Shown here piece by piece: positions 8,297 to 16,679 of a stretch of DNA of 23,222 nt; the stretch's first letter is position 1, and every line of letters begins with the position of its first letter. The position numbers and the translations under genes were made by a program. The DNA lies in NCBI GenBank assembly GCA_026400305.1, contig JAPLPI010000309.1:1-23222 (forward strand), read 5' to 3'. The stretch is from Alphaproteobacteria bacterium. GTDB taxonomy: Bacteria; Pseudomonadota; Alphaproteobacteria; Micropepsales; Micropepsaceae. The notes beneath the pieces are model-generated. The model did not search any database. It was not told the DNA's origin and saw nothing but the letters and a program-made list of their open reading frames with translations.

Positions 8297-9435
8297 TGAG
8301 CACTGTTATTGACGCGCTGGCGCTGGCCCAGGCCCTGATCCGCCGCCCCTCGGTGACGCCCAAGGATGCGGGCGCGCTGGACGTGCTGGAAGCGGTGCTG
8401 AAGGATATCGGCTTCACCACCCACCGCCTGCCGTTCGGCGATATCGACAATCTCTATGCCCGGCTGGGCGATGCCAGCCCGCATTTCTGTTTTGCCGGCC
8501 ATACCGACGTGGTGCCGGTGGGTGAAGGTTGGAAGAATGATCCCTTTGCCGCCGAGGTAAAGGACGGCATGCTCTATGGCCGGGGCGCGGCCGACATGAA
8601 ATCGGCCATCGCGGCCTTTGTCTCGGCGGCTGCGCGCATCGGCGCGCCAAAAGGCTCGATCAGCCTGCTCATCACCGGCGACGAGGAAGGCATTGCCATC
8701 AACGGCACCGTCAAGCTGCTGGAATGGCTGAAAACCCGCGGCGAGAAGATCGATCATTGCGTGGTGGGCGAACCCACCAGCGTGGGCCAGGCCGGCGATA
8801 CCTTGAAGATTGGCCGCCGCGGCTCGATCAATTTCAAGGTCACCGTCACCGGCGTGCAGGGCCATGTCGGCTATCCGCAAAAGGCCAAGAACCCCATTCC
8901 GGTGCTGGCCAAACTGGTGACCCAGCTCGCCGCGCACAAGCTGGACAAGGGCAACGACCATTTCGATCCCTCGACCCTGGCCTTCACCTCCATGGATGTC
9001 GGCAACGACACCACCAATGTGATCCCGGGCGAAGCGCGCGCGGCCTTCAACATCCGCTTCAACGACAAGCATACGCCCGATAGCCTGATCAACTGGGTGC
9101 AGGACCGCAGCCAGCGCATCGCCCAGGCATCGGGCTGCGCCATCACGGTGACCTCGCAGACTAGCGGCGTGTCGTTCCTTACCGCGCCGGGCAAGTTCAC
9201 CCAGCTGGTCAGCGACACCGTGTCCAGCGTCACCGGTCAGTCACCATTTTTCTCCACCAGCGGCGGCACGTCCGACGCGCGCTTCATCAAGGATATCTGC
9301 CCGGTGGTGGAACTGGGGCTGGCGGGCGGCACCATGCACAAGGCCGATGAATGCGTGCCGGTGGCCGAAATCGCCGCCCTGACGAATATCTATGAGGCGC
9401 TGCTCAAGGCGTACTTCGCCAGGTCGCCGCTTTAG
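8296..9435 (+). CDS. dapE: Succinyl-diaminopimelate desuccinylase
   Basis: Zinc-dependent M20-family hydrolase that removes succinate from N-succinyl-LL-diaminopimelate. The 379 residues match E. coli DapE (375) in size. Metal-site motifs are present: FAGHTDVVPVG (H69), GRGAADMKSA (D100), GDEEG (E130/E131), the GEPT segment after it, and a C-terminal GGTMHKADECVPV with the last metal-ligand His. GGTSDARFIKD, a DapE hallmark, is intact. The ATG overlaps the dapD stop by one base. It terminates with TAG; that TAG shares the four bases TTAG with the TAA stop of the convergent VOC gene. Readthrough of this TAG would add about 67 antisense-derived residues. Confidence 0.97.
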   Translation: MSTVIDALALAQALIRRPSVTPKDAGALDVLEAVLKDIGFTTHRLPFGDIDNLYARLGDASPHFCFAGHTDVVPVGEGWKNDPFAAEVKDGMLYGRGAADMKSAIAAFVSAAARIGAPKGSISLLITGDEEGIAINGTVKLLEWLKTRGEKIDHCVVGEPTSVGQAGDTLKIGRRGSINFKVTVTGVQGHVGYPQKAKNPIPVLAKLVTQLAAHKLDKGNDHFDPSTLAFTSMDVGNDTTNVIPGEARAAFNIRFNDKHTPDSLINWVQDRSQRIAQASGCAITVTSQTSGVSFLTAPGKFTQLVSDTVSSVTGQSPFFSTSGGTSDARFIKDICPVVELGLAGGTMHKADECVPVAEIAALTNIYEALLKAYFARSPL

Positions 9436-9911
9436 CCGGCCCTAGCCTTGTCGATGGCCGCCACGTCGATCTTCTGCATGGTCATCATGGCCTCGACGGC
9501 GCGCTTGGCTTCATCGCCACCGGCGGCCATCGCCTCGGTCAAGGTCCGCGGCGTGATCTGCCAGGAGATGCCCCACTTGTCCTTGCACCAGCCGCAATCG
9601 CTTTCCTTGCCGCCATTGCCGACAATGGCGTTCCAGTAGCGGTCGGTCTCTTCCTGATTGTCCGTGGCGATCTGGAAGGAAAAAGCCTCACTGTGCTTGA
9701 ACATGGGCCCGCCATTGAGGCCGATGCAGGGAATACCGGCAACGGTAAAGTCGGCCACCAGTGCATCGCCCGCCTTGCCCGCGGGAAAATCGCTGGGCGC
9801 ACGGTGAACCGCGCCCACGCTGCTGTTCGGGAACGTCTTGGCATAGAAATTGGCCGCCGCCTCGGCGTCTTAGTCGTACCAGATGCAGATCGTGTTCTTG
9901 GCAATCGCCAT
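9432..9911 (-). pseudogene. VOC-family (PhnB/glyoxalase-like) protein, interrupted by nonsense codon 14
   Basis: Reading from ATG 9911 the frame gives MAIAKNTICIWYD, then TAA at 9872-9870 (codon 14), then DAEAANFYAKTFPNSSVGAV and the rest of a typical PhnB-like VOC protein: GIPCIGLNGGPMFKHSEAFSF, the segment ETDRYWNAIVGNGGKES, CGWCKDKWGISWQITPR, ending at TAA 9434-9432. Together it is 159 codons, the normal family length, with no frameshift. Either the gene is inactive through one substitution, or the base is a sequencing error, or translation restarts downstream and loses the first beta strand. These proteins are often annotated as 3-demethylubiquinone methyltransferase-like, but the actual substrate is unknown. 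Its end overlaps the dapE stop. No good ribosome-binding site is visible before the ATG. Confidence 0.8.
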
Positions 9912-9966
9912 GGGGCGTAATTTCGCTTTTTTATTCGGGAGTTGGCGGTCATGCTCAGTGCCAAAT

Positions 9967-9981
9967 CCGTCTAAAAGACGG
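9967..9981 (-). terminator. Perfect 6-bp hairpin downstream of truA
   Basis: CCGTCT-AAA-AGACGG on the + strand is a perfect 6-bp stem with a 3-base loop, 67 bases beyond the truA stop. On the - strand it is followed by ATTT only, so a U-tract is weak. It could end def-fmt-truA transcription before the VOC gene; the evidence is position and symmetry alone. Confidence 0.3.
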
Positions 9982-10048
9982 CCGGAAACCTGCCGATCCG
10001 ACACGGGCATACTCTTTTTTGCGGTTCCGTAATCCCACTGACAGCCAG

Positions 10049-10795
10049 TCAATCGCCCGGATAGCCCACCCGCACCAGATACAGCCCGTCCGGCGGGGAA
10101 ACAGGTCCACAGGCGCTGCGGTCGCGCGCCTCCAGCGCCGCTTTCAGGTCTTTGGGCTGCCACTTGCCCTCGCCCACCAGTTTCAGGGAACCGGCGAAAG
10201 AGCGGATCTGGTGATGCAGGAAGGAGCGTGCCGAGGCTTCGATATGGATTTCATCGGCGCGGCGGCTGACGTCCAGGCGGTCGAGAGTCTTGACCGGCGA
10301 TTGCGCCTGGCATTCGGCGGCGCGGAAGGTGGTGAAGTCATGCTGACCGACAAGATATTGCGCCGCCGCCTGCATCGCTTCGGCATCCATCCGGTGCGAG
10401 ACATGCCACACCCGCCCCTCCTCCAGCGCCGGCGGGCTGCGGCGATTGAGAATACGGAACAGGTAATGGCGCGAGGTGGCCGAGAAGCGGGCGTGGAATT
10501 CACTGTCGACGACTTCAGCATCCAGCACGACGATTGGCGCCGGCCGCAGATAATAGTTCAGCGCGTCGCGCACCTTGCCGGCCTCGAAACTCTTTTCCAG
10601 GTCGAAATGCGCCACCTGTCCCAGGGCATGTACCCCGGCATCGGTGCGGCCGGCGCCCGTCACGGTGACGCGTTCGGCGGAGAGTTTCTCGATGGCGTCT
10701 TCCAGCGCGCCTTGTATCGAAGCGCCTTCGGCCTGGCGCTGCCAGCCGACAAACGGCCCGCCGTCATATTCGATGGTAAGCCGGTAGCGCGGCAT
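10049..10795 (-). CDS. truA: tRNA pseudouridine(38-40) synthase
   Basis: Isomerises uridines 38-40 in the anticodon stem-loop of many tRNAs. The 248-residue protein begins [21 protein letters not shown] and holds the catalytic motif [15 protein letters not shown] with catalytic Asp at residue 52. Downstream motifs [15 protein letters not shown] and [18 protein letters not shown] (the family FLxxQIR region) are also present. Length is normal for bacterial TruA. The ATG overlaps the fmt stop by one base (TGATG), so it is last in a def-fmt-truA operon. No downstream gene is obviously coupled; 137 bases separate it from the interrupted VOC gene. Confidence 0.97.
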   Translation of the reverse strand: MPRYRLTIEYDGGPFVGWQRQAEGASIQGALEDAIEKLSAERVTVTGAGRTDAGVHALGQVAHFDLEKSFEAGKVRDALNYYLRPAPIVVLDAEVVDSEFHARFSATSRHYLFRILNRRSPPALEEGRVWHVSHRMDAEAMQAAAQYLVGQHDFTTFRAAECQAQSPVKTLDRLDVSRRADEIHIEASARSFLHHQIRSFAGSLKLVGEGKWQPKDLKAALEARDRSACGPVSPPDGLYLVRVGYPGD

Positions 10796-11712
10796 CAGGC
10801 GAGCTGGGTGCCGGCCGGCACGGCAAAGCCCTTGAGCAGTGCATCGGCATCCATCGCCTTGCCACCGGCGCGCTGCACCTTGCGCAAGCGCACCGCGCCA
10901 TCGCCGCAGGCGACCGTCAGCGCATCATCCAAGGTGATGCCGGCGCGGCCATTGCCGGTAGCGGGTTCGGCATAAAGAACTTTCAGCCGTTCGCCATACA
11001 CTTCGGTCCAGGCGCCGGGAAAGGGCGACAGGCCGCGGACATGGCAATCCACTTCGTGGGCGCTTCTGGTCCAGTCGATACGCGCCTCTTCCTTCAAAAT
11101 CTTCCTGGCATAGGTGACGCCGTCTTCGCTTTGCGCTTGCGGCCTCAACCCGCCGCGTTCCAGCGCACCCAGCGCCCGCACCATCAGGTCGGCGCCCAGC
11201 CGCGAAAGTTCGCTGTTCAGTTCGCCGCTGGTCTTGCAGCCGATGGATATGCGTTCGGCCAGCAGCACCGGGCCGGTGTCCAGCCCCTCTTCCATCTGCA
11301 TCACCATCACGCCGGTCTCGGTATCACCCGCCATGACCGCGCGTTGAATAGGTGCGGCGCCGCGCCAGCGCGGCAGCAGTGAGCCATGCAGATTGAAGCA
11401 GCCAAGCTTGGGCGCATCCAGAATGGGTTTTGGCAAAAGCAGGCCATAAGCCACGACAATCGCAGCATCGAGATTGAGAGCAGCGAATTCTTCCTGCTCA
11501 GCCGCGTCTTTCAGCGACAGCGGCGTGCGCACCGGCAGCTTGGCGGATTCAGCAAACTGGTGAACCGGTCCCGGCTCCAGCGCCATACCGCGGCCCTTGG
11601 GACGGGGCGGCTGGGAATAGACGCAGGCGATGTCATGGCCCTGAGCGATCAGTTCGGCAAGCGTGGGCACCGCGAAGTCCGGCGTGCCCATGAATGCCAA
11701 TCGCAGGGTCAT
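10795..11712 (-). CDS. fmt: Methionyl-tRNA formyltransferase
   Basis: Formylates initiator Met-tRNA using 10-formyltetrahydrofolate. The 305-residue protein has the N-terminal Rossmann-type start [18 protein letters not shown], the folate-enzyme catalytic set N107, H109 and D145 ([29 protein letters not shown]), and a C-terminal OB-like domain from about residue 205 beginning near [19 protein letters not shown]. Length is usual (E. coli 315). It lies 4 bases downstream of def and overlaps truA. Pairing with def makes functional sense: one adds the formyl group and the other removes it after translation. Confidence 0.97.
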   Translation of the reverse strand: MTLRLAFMGTPDFAVPTLAELIAQGHDIACVYSQPPRPKGRGMALEPGPVHQFAESAKLPVRTPLSLKDAAEQEEFAALNLDAAIVVAYGLLLPKPILDAPKLGCFNLHGSLLPRWRGAAPIQRAVMAGDTETGVMVMQMEEGLDTGPVLLAERISIGCKTSGELNSELSRLGADLMVRALGALERGGLRPQAQSEDGVTYARKILKEEARIDWTRSAHEVDCHVRGLSPFPGAWTEVYGERLKVLYAEPATGNGRAGITLDDALTVACGDGAVRLRKVQRAGGKAMDADALLKGFAVPAGTQLA

Positions 11713-11716
11713 GCGA

Positions 11717-12256
11717 TCAGGCGGTTTCTTTGAATTTCTTGGCCTTGGTGAGCTTGCGGATGGCCATGCTCTTCTTCAGGCGCGACAGGTGATCAATGAA
11801 CAGCACGCCGTTCAGGTGATCTATCTCATGCTGCAGGCAGGTGGCCAGCAAGCCATCGGCTTCCAACGTCTGCTTCTTACCGCCGCGGTCCAGATATTCC
11901 GCCTTGATGCGGGCCGGGCGTTCGACATCGTCCCAGATCTCCGGCACCGACAGACAGCCCTCCTCAAACGCCGCCTTCTCGTCGGACGCCCAGGTGATCT
12001 TGGGGTTGATATAGGCCACCGGGTTCTTCTTGCCGTCCTTCTGGTCCAGATCAATCACCAGCACGCGCTTGGCGACCCCGATCTGGATGGCAGCCAGGCC
12101 AATGCCATCGGCGGCGTACATGCTCTCTGCCATGGCGTCGACCAGGGTGCGAATCTCGTCGGTCACGGCATCCACGTCAGTGGACACCGCTTGGAGGCGC
12201 GGATCAGGGGCGGTTAAGATGGGTCGCGCGATCATGGGCTGGAAATAGGCGCTCAT
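11717..12256 (-). CDS. def: Peptide deformylase
   Basis: Removes the N-formyl group from nascent proteins. The 179-residue frame shows the three deformylase motifs: [10 protein letters not shown] (about 51-60), EGCLSVP with metal ligand C101, and QHEIDHLNG with ligands H143 and H147 and catalytic E144. A basic Lys-rich tail follows. Two starts are possible: ATG 12256, or ATG 12235, which gives [14 protein letters not shown] and is closer to typical family N-termini; neither has a clear ribosome-binding site. It is the first gene of def-fmt-truA. Its start lies only 20-41 bases from the divergent rmuC start, so the two promoters must overlap or enter coding sequence. Confidence 0.97.
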   Translation of the reverse strand: MSAYFQPMIARPILTAPDPRLQAVSTDVDAVTDEIRTLVDAMAESMYAADGIGLAAIQIGVAKRVLVIDLDQKDGKKNPVAYINPKITWASDEKAAFEEGCLSVPEIWDDVERPARIKAEYLDRGGKKQTLEADGLLATCLQHEIDHLNGVLFIDHLSRLKKSMAIRKLTKAKKFKETA

Positions 12257-12276
12257 GCCAATTGGGTCAAGGATTC

Positions 12277-13329
12277 ATGGAATTAGCATTGATTATACTG
12301 TCGATTGCAGTGTTGGCGGCCGCCGCCATGCTGGCCTTTGCACGGCGTGCGCCAGCACCGACGCCCGATTCCCGGCTGGATGCGGTGCTGTCCGGCCAGG
12401 GCGACATTTCCGGCCAGTTCAAGGCCGCCATCCAGGCCCAGGCGGAACTGCAGCGCACCCTGGACGAGCGTATCGCGGCGCTGGACAAGCGGCTGGGCGA
12501 GAACCTGACAGACAGCGCCACCAAGACAGCCGCCAGCATCGCCGGCATCGGCGAGCGGCTGGTGGTAATCGATGAAGCACAGAAGAACATCTCGGCCTTG
12601 TCGGGCCATGTCGTGTCCCTGCAACAGGTCCTGTCCAACAAGCAGTCGCGCGGCGCCTTCGGCCAGGCCCAGATGGAAGAGATCGTGCGCGATGGCCTTC
12701 CGTCCACGCTCTACGACTTCCAGTTCACCCTTTCCAACCGCAACCGGCCCGACTGCATCATCCGCATGCCCGGCAACGCGGCAGTCCTGGTGATCGATTC
12801 CAAGTTTCCACTGGAAGGCTTTGAGGGCATCCGCCGCGCCGCGACGGAGGAAGACAAGAAAATCGCATTCGCCCAGGTGCGTGCCACCGTCGCCAAGCAT
12901 GTGGCCGATATCGCCGAAAAATACCTGATCCCCGGCGAAGTGCAGACCCCGGCCATCATGTTCGTGCCGTCGGAATCCATCTATGCCGACCTGCATGACG
13001 GCTTTTCCGACGTGATCCAGAGGGCGCACCGCGCCAATGTCATCGTGGTGTCGCCCAACATCCTGATGCTGGCGATCAACACCATCCAGACGGTGATGAA
13101 GGATGCGCGCATGCGCGAACAGGCCGATCTGATCCGCACGGAAGTGGGCGTGCTGCTGAACGATGTGCGGCTTCTGAGCGACAGGGTGAGCAAGCTGCAA
13201 ACCCACTTCAACCAGGCCGATGCCGACATCAAGAACATCCTGATCTCAACCTCCAAGATCACCAACCGCGCAGAAAAGATCGAAAAGGTCGAACTGGCCC
13301 CGCCGGAAGGCACCAAAAGCCTGACCTAG
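12277..13329 (+). CDS. rmuC: DNA recombination protein RmuC
   Basis: A 350-residue RmuC-family protein, by family associated with limiting recombination at inverted repeats; it has a predicted nuclease-like fold. It starts with a hydrophobic anchor (residues about 3-20, [18 protein letters not shown]), then a long helical, probably coiled-coil stretch rich in Gln, Ala and Glu (residues about 35-115). The conserved RmuC domain follows: [49 protein letters not shown] and [17 protein letters not shown]. The ATG at 12277 is preceded by AAGGA with only 3-base spacing; an upstream TTG at 12262 is less likely. The TAG stop lies on a CTAG shared with the recR stop. Confidence 0.94.
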   Translation: MELALIILSIAVLAAAAMLAFARRAPAPTPDSRLDAVLSGQGDISGQFKAAIQAQAELQRTLDERIAALDKRLGENLTDSATKTAASIAGIGERLVVIDEAQKNISALSGHVVSLQQVLSNKQSRGAFGQAQMEEIVRDGLPSTLYDFQFTLSNRNRPDCIIRMPGNAAVLVIDSKFPLEGFEGIRRAATEEDKKIAFAQVRATVAKHVADIAEKYLIPGEVQTPAIMFVPSESIYADLHDGFSDVIQRAHRANVIVVSPNILMLAINTIQTVMKDARMREQADLIRTEVGVLLNDVRLLSDRVSKLQTHFNQADADIKNILISTSKITNRAEKIEKVELAPPEGTKSLT

Positions 13330-13913
13330 AGAGCGCGGCGCGCCTTGAAGGCAGCGCTGAGCGTGCCTTCATCTAGATAGTCGAGTTCGCCGCCCACCGG
13401 CACACCATGGGCCAGCCGTGTGACCTTCATGTCGCCCAGAAGGTCCATCAGGTAATGCGCCGTGGTCTGGCCTTCGACCGTGGCGTTCATGGCCAAAATC
13501 ACTTCTTCGATGCCTTTTACGCGCTCCAGCAGGCCGCCGACATTCAGCCGGTCCGGCGTCACCCCATCCAGCGCCGACAGCGCCCCGCCCAGCACATGAT
13601 AGCGGCCGCGAAACACGCTGGCCCGTTCCAGTGCCCATAGATCGGCGACGTCTTCCACCACGCACAGGATATGCGGATCGCGGCGGGCGTCGCTGCAGAT
13701 GGCACAAGGGCTCTGCGTATCGAGATTGCCGCACACCTGACAGGTGAGAATCGCGTCAGCTGCGTCGCGCAGACTGGCGGCCAGCGGTTCCAGCAAGGTG
13801 TCGCGCTTTTTCAGGAGCGCCAGCGCCGCGCGGCGGGCCGAACGCGGTCCCAGCCCCGGCAGTTTGGACAGCAGCTGAATCAGCCGCTCGATTTCCGAGC
13901 CGATGGCCGCCAT
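13326..13913 (-). CDS. recR: Recombination mediator RecR
   Basis: Acts with RecO and RecF to load RecA on gapped single-stranded DNA. The 195-residue protein has the N-terminal helix-hairpin-helix region ([21 protein letters not shown]), the four-cysteine zinc finger C58-C61-C70-C73 ([16 protein letters not shown]), a Toprim domain ([28 protein letters not shown] is its beginning region, split here by position 83-110) and a Walker-B-like C-terminal segment. The start ATG overlaps the dnaX stop by one base (TGATG). In most bacteria ybaB lies between dnaX and recR; here it does not. The stop codon is TAG, on the same CTAG palindrome as the rmuC stop. Confidence 0.97.
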   Translation of the reverse strand: MAAIGSEIERLIQLLSKLPGLGPRSARRAALALLKKRDTLLEPLAASLRDAADAILTCQVCGNLDTQSPCAICSDARRDPHILCVVEDVADLWALERASVFRGRYHVLGGALSALDGVTPDRLNVGGLLERVKGIEEVILAMNATVEGQTTAHYLMDLLGDMKVTRLAHGVPVGGELDYLDEGTLSAAFKARRAL

Positions 13914-15613
13914 CAGGAGGCGGCATCGCTTTCCGGCATGGCGGGCGCGATATCCTCACTCACCACATCGCGCACCGCGACGATTTCGGCGCCGGGGAAG
14001 CGGTCCAGCACAGCGCGGACAATCGGCTCCTGCGCCACCGCTTCAAAGCGAGCCACCTTGGCCGACTGTTTCTGTTCGGCCAAGGTGGGCGCACCGCCCT
14101 GGCTGGCGATGGACACCGCCCAGCGTGCGCCGGTCCAGTTGCGCAATTTCTGCTGCAGGTCGCCCGCCAAAGTGCGCGGCGCGCGTGCGTGGGGGCGAAA
14201 CTCGATGCGCCCCGGCTCCAGATGCACCAAGTGCACGTAATTCTCCAACGCCACGCGCAGGATGGGCGCGTTGTTGGCGGCCGCTAGGGCAACCATGTCT
14301 TCCAGGTTGCGGATGGACGCACTGGGAGCGCCTTCGGGCTGAGGCTGCGGCGCGCGCATGGCGCCGCCGGACACGACTGGTGCGCGGGGCGATGACGACG
14401 GCGCAGCCGCTGCCCCGCGCGGCGCCGGCATCTCACCACCTTCGAGCAAGTCTTTCACCAGCTTGTCGGTGGGCGGCAGTTCGGCCGCGTAAGACAAGCG
14501 GATCAGCGACATTTCGCAGGCCGAGATGGGGCGGGTTGCATCGCGCACTTCAAACAGACCCCTGAGCAGGATCTGCCAGGTGCGCGTCAGCGCTGCAACG
14601 GAAAGCTTGGCCGCCAGCTCGGCGGCGCGCTTGGCTTCGCCAGAGCCGCCGTCAAAGAAGCCTTGCGCCGCGGGCGCGACTTTCAACCGCGTCAGGAAAT
14701 GGGACGTCTCCAGCAAATCCTGCATCACCGCCAGCGGATCCGCGCCGGCATCATACAGGCCGCCCAGGTCGGTCAGGGCTTCGGCAATCTTGCCGCCCAT
14801 CAGCTTTTCAAAGATGTCCAGCACACGGCCGCGATCGGCCAGGCCCAGCATCTGGCGTACCTTGTCGGCGGTGATCATGTCGCCTTCGCCATGCGCAATG
14901 GCCTGATCCAGCAGCGACAGCGAATCGCGCGCCGAACCTTCGGCAGCCCGCGCGATCAGTGCCAGCGCACTTTCCTCGATTTTAACCTTTTCTTTTTCGG
15001 CCAAAGTCGCCAGATAAGCGGCGAGTTCGGCGCTGTCTATACGGCGCAGATCGAAACGCTGGCAGCGCGACAGCACCGTCACTGGGACCTTACGGATCTC
15101 GGTGGTGGCGAAGACGAACTTCACATGCGGCGGCGGCTCTTCCAGGGTCTTGAGCAACCCGTTGAAGGCTTGCTTGGACAGCATGTGCACTTCGTCGATG
15201 ATATAGACCTTGTAGCGGGCCGAGACCGGGGCATAGCGCACGCCTTCGATGATCTCGCGGATATCGTCGATGCCGGTGCGGCTGGCCGCTTCCATTTCCT
15301 GCACATCGACATTGCGCGATTCCGAAATGGAGACGCAGGGCTCGCACAAGCCGCAAGGCTGGATGGTGGGCTGGGTATTTTTGCCGTCGGGCCCAATGCA
15401 GTTCAGGGCGCGGGCGATGATGCGCGCGGTGGTAGTTTTTCCCACCCCGCGCACGCCGGTCAGCATGAAGGCATGGGCGAGGCGGCCCGTCGCACAGGCG
15501 TTGGACAGGGTGCGCACCAGCGCCTCCTGCCCGATCAGGCCGGTGAAATCGGTGGGGCGGTACTTGCGCGCCAATACGCGGTAGGGCTGTGCGGGCGCGG
15601 GGGGGGTGGCCAT
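13913..15613 (-). CDS. dnaX: DNA polymerase III subunit gamma/tau
   Basis: Clamp-loader ATPase subunit that also organises the replisome. The 566-residue protein contains [17 protein letters not shown], Walker [10 protein letters not shown] (53-61), a zinc module with C71, C86, C89 and C92 (QPCGLCEPC), Walker [11 protein letters not shown] and sensor-1/arginine-finger region [12 protein letters not shown]. The Pro/Ala/Ser-rich linker and C-terminal tau region follow after about residue 390. I saw no A-AAA-AAG slippery site for a shorter gamma form. The ATG is at 15613; a TATAGT at 15624-15619 would put the transcript start on or near the ATG. The SRP RNA lies upstream in the same direction. 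Confidence 0.97.
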   Translation of the reverse strand: MATPPAPAQPYRVLARKYRPTDFTGLIGQEALVRTLSNACATGRLAHAFMLTGVRGVGKTTTARIIARALNCIGPDGKNTQPTIQPCGLCEPCVSISESRNVDVQEMEAASRTGIDDIREIIEGVRYAPVSARYKVYIIDEVHMLSKQAFNGLLKTLEEPPPHVKFVFATTEIRKVPVTVLSRCQRFDLRRIDSAELAAYLATLAEKEKVKIEESALALIARAAEGSARDSLSLLDQAIAHGEGDMITADKVRQMLGLADRGRVLDIFEKLMGGKIAEALTDLGGLYDAGADPLAVMQDLLETSHFLTRLKVAPAAQGFFDGGSGEAKRAAELAAKLSVAALTRTWQILLRGLFEVRDATRPISACEMSLIRLSYAAELPPTDKLVKDLLEGGEMPAPRGAAAAPSSSPRAPVVSGGAMRAPQPQPEGAPSASIRNLEDMVALAAANNAPILRVALENYVHLVHLEPGRIEFRPHARAPRTLAGDLQQKLRNWTGARWAVSIASQGGAPTLAEQKQSAKVARFEAVAQEPIVRAVLDRFPGAEIVAVRDVVSEDIAPAMPESDAAS

Positions 15614-15618
15614 GCCGG

Positions 15619-15624
15619 ACTATA
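15619..15624 (-). promoter_or_regulatory. Candidate -10 element for dnaX
   Basis: TATAGT on the - strand (five of six consensus bases) ends 5 bases before the dnaX ATG, so a transcript starting at the usual distance would be leaderless or nearly so. No convincing -35 is present at 16-18 bases upstream. dnaX could instead be read through from the SRP RNA promoter. Confidence 0.25.
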
Positions 15625-15657
15625 GCAAGCGCCCCGCCGAAAGGGGCAGTTTTTGCT
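15624..15657. terminator. Stem-loop between SRP RNA and dnaX
   Basis: GCCCC (15631-15635) pairs with GGGGC (15643-15647) around a 7-base loop, and AGCAA (15624-15628) can pair with TTGCT (15653-15657) to extend the stem through an internal loop. On the + strand TTTTT follows at 15650-15654, giving an intrinsic-terminator look, yet there is no + gene ending here. On the - strand it sits between the SRP RNA 3' end and dnaX, where it may help end the RNA, but no U-tract follows. Confidence 0.35.
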
Positions 15658-15672
15658 CGCAAAATCTGGGGA

Positions 15673-15767
15673 AAGGTGGAAGCCGGCGACCCACAGCAGA
15701 TTCGGTATGGCTGCTACCTTCCGGTCCTGACCAGGTTAGCGAGTGCTACGTCCACCGACTTCCGGGC
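15673..15767 (-). ncRNA. ffs: Signal recognition particle RNA, small (4.5S) bacterial type
   Basis: The - strand carries the conserved SRP domain IV motif GGTCAGGACCGGAAGGTAGCAGCC at 15732-15709, in two parts GGTCAGGACCGG and AAGGTAGCAGCC: the apical GGAAG tetraloop region and the asymmetric internal loop that bind Ffh. The flanks pair: GGAAGTCGGTGG (15763-15752) with the strand ending at CCGGCTTCC (15686-15678), giving a stem of about 12 bp with G-U pairs. The ends are estimated from this pairing. The RNA, with Ffh, directs membrane proteins to the translocon. A location next to dnaX is one I recall in alphaproteobacteria. It is transcribed towards dnaX and divergent from nudC. Confidence 0.93.
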
Positions 15768-15770
15768 GGG

Positions 15771-15776
15771 GATATA
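15771..15776 (-). promoter_or_regulatory. Candidate -10 element of the SRP RNA gene
   Basis: TATATC on the - strand lies 7-8 bases before the outermost pairing base of the SRP RNA stem (15763), which is where a -10 box would be expected. I found no good -35 at the matching distance, so this rests on spacing to the RNA 5' end. Confidence 0.35.
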
Positions 15777-15809
15777 GGATTTCCCGTGGAAAAATGCGAG
15801 TCATGGCGG

Positions 15810-16679
15810 ATGAGCCCCATGGCATTTTCCGGCAATCCCCTGGACCGGGCCAGCTACCAACGCGCCGATGCCGTCTGGCTGGCAGCGCAGGCGGCCCGGG
15901 GCCTGTTCCTGCCCTTCTGGCAGAACCGGCCTTTTGTAGTTTCAGATCGCGCAGGGTTCCTGCCCTGGCGCGGCGCATGGGACGGCGCGACATCCGTGTT
16001 TCTGGGACTGGACGGCGATCAACCGCTGTTCGCCGTCGACCTGGCGGGCGACACCGAACCGCAACTGGACGGCGGCGGCTTCCAGAAAATGCGCCCTGCC
16101 GCCTTCGTATTGCCAGCGCGCGACACCGCCATTGCCGGCCAGGCCAAGGCCCTGCTGGACTGGCACAAGCGCCACGGCTACTGTCCCAATTGCGCAATGG
16201 CCACGCAGATCTGCGATGGCGGTTATCGCCGCACCTGCCCCCGATGTGGCGTCGAACATTTTCCCGGCACCGATCCGGTGGTGATCATGCTGCCGATTTT
16301 CGGGGATGAATGCCTGGTGGGCCGCAACCCGCGTTTCCCACCCCAGCTTTATTCGGCCTTTGCCGGGTTCGTGGAGCCGGGCGAGAGCATGGAAGAAGCA
16401 GTGCGCCGCGAACTGCGCGAGGAAGTGAACCTGGGGACGGGCGAGGTCACCTATCACGCCACCCAGCCCTGGCCGTTTCCGTCCTCCTTAATGCTGGGAT
16501 GTTATGCCCAGGCGTTGAGCCGCAATTTCGCGATCGACCGCAACGAGATCGAAGAGGCGCGCTGGCTGACAAAGGACGAGGTGCGCACGCGCCTGGCGGG
16601 CGGCATCGAAGACGACATGAAGCTGCCAGTCACCATCGCCATCGCCCATCACCTGCTGAAGGATTGGGCGGGAACGTGA
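15810..16679 (+). CDS. nudC: NAD(+)/NADH diphosphatase NudC
   Basis: Hydrolyses NADH/NAD+ to NMN(H) and AMP, and removes NAD caps from RNA in characterised relatives. The 289-residue protein has an N-terminal beta-rich domain, a zinc ribbon with C125, C128, C143 and C146 (CPNC...CPRC), and a Nudix box at about 186-208 (GFVEPGESMEEAVRRELREE). The NudC-specific motif TQPWPFPSSLM (canonical SQPWPFPxS) separates it from other Nudix enzymes. The Nudix box has Asn at position 207 where the consensus GX5EX7REUXEEXGU has Gly. I chose ATG 15810; GTG 15785 and ATG 15819 are in-frame alternatives. The end overlaps the next gene (GTGA). Confidence 0.94.
   Translation: MSPMAFSGNPLDRASYQRADAVWLAAQAARGLFLPFWQNRPFVVSDRAGFLPWRGAWDGATSVFLGLDGDQPLFAVDLAGDTEPQLDGGGFQKMRPAAFVLPARDTAIAGQAKALLDWHKRHGYCPNCAMATQICDGGYRRTCPRCGVEHFPGTDPVVIMLPIFGDECLVGRNPRFPPQLYSAFAGFVEPGESMEEAVRRELREEVNLGTGEVTYHATQPWPFPSSLMLGCYAQALSRNFAIDRNEIEEARWLTKDEVRTRLAGGIEDDMKLPVTIAIAHHLLKDWAGT

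Noticed and set aside
9761..10975. 404-codon + frame opposite truA and fmt
   Set aside because: Crosses two clearly identified - strand genes and has low-complexity shadow composition.
14975..15005. A-rich run in dnaX as a programmed frameshift site
   Set aside because: The codons read GAA AAA GAA AAG, not the A-AAA-AAG slippery heptamer, and no shift product is required.
14663..15625. 320-codon + frame opposite dnaX
   Set aside because: Antisense to intact dnaX motifs; no domain.
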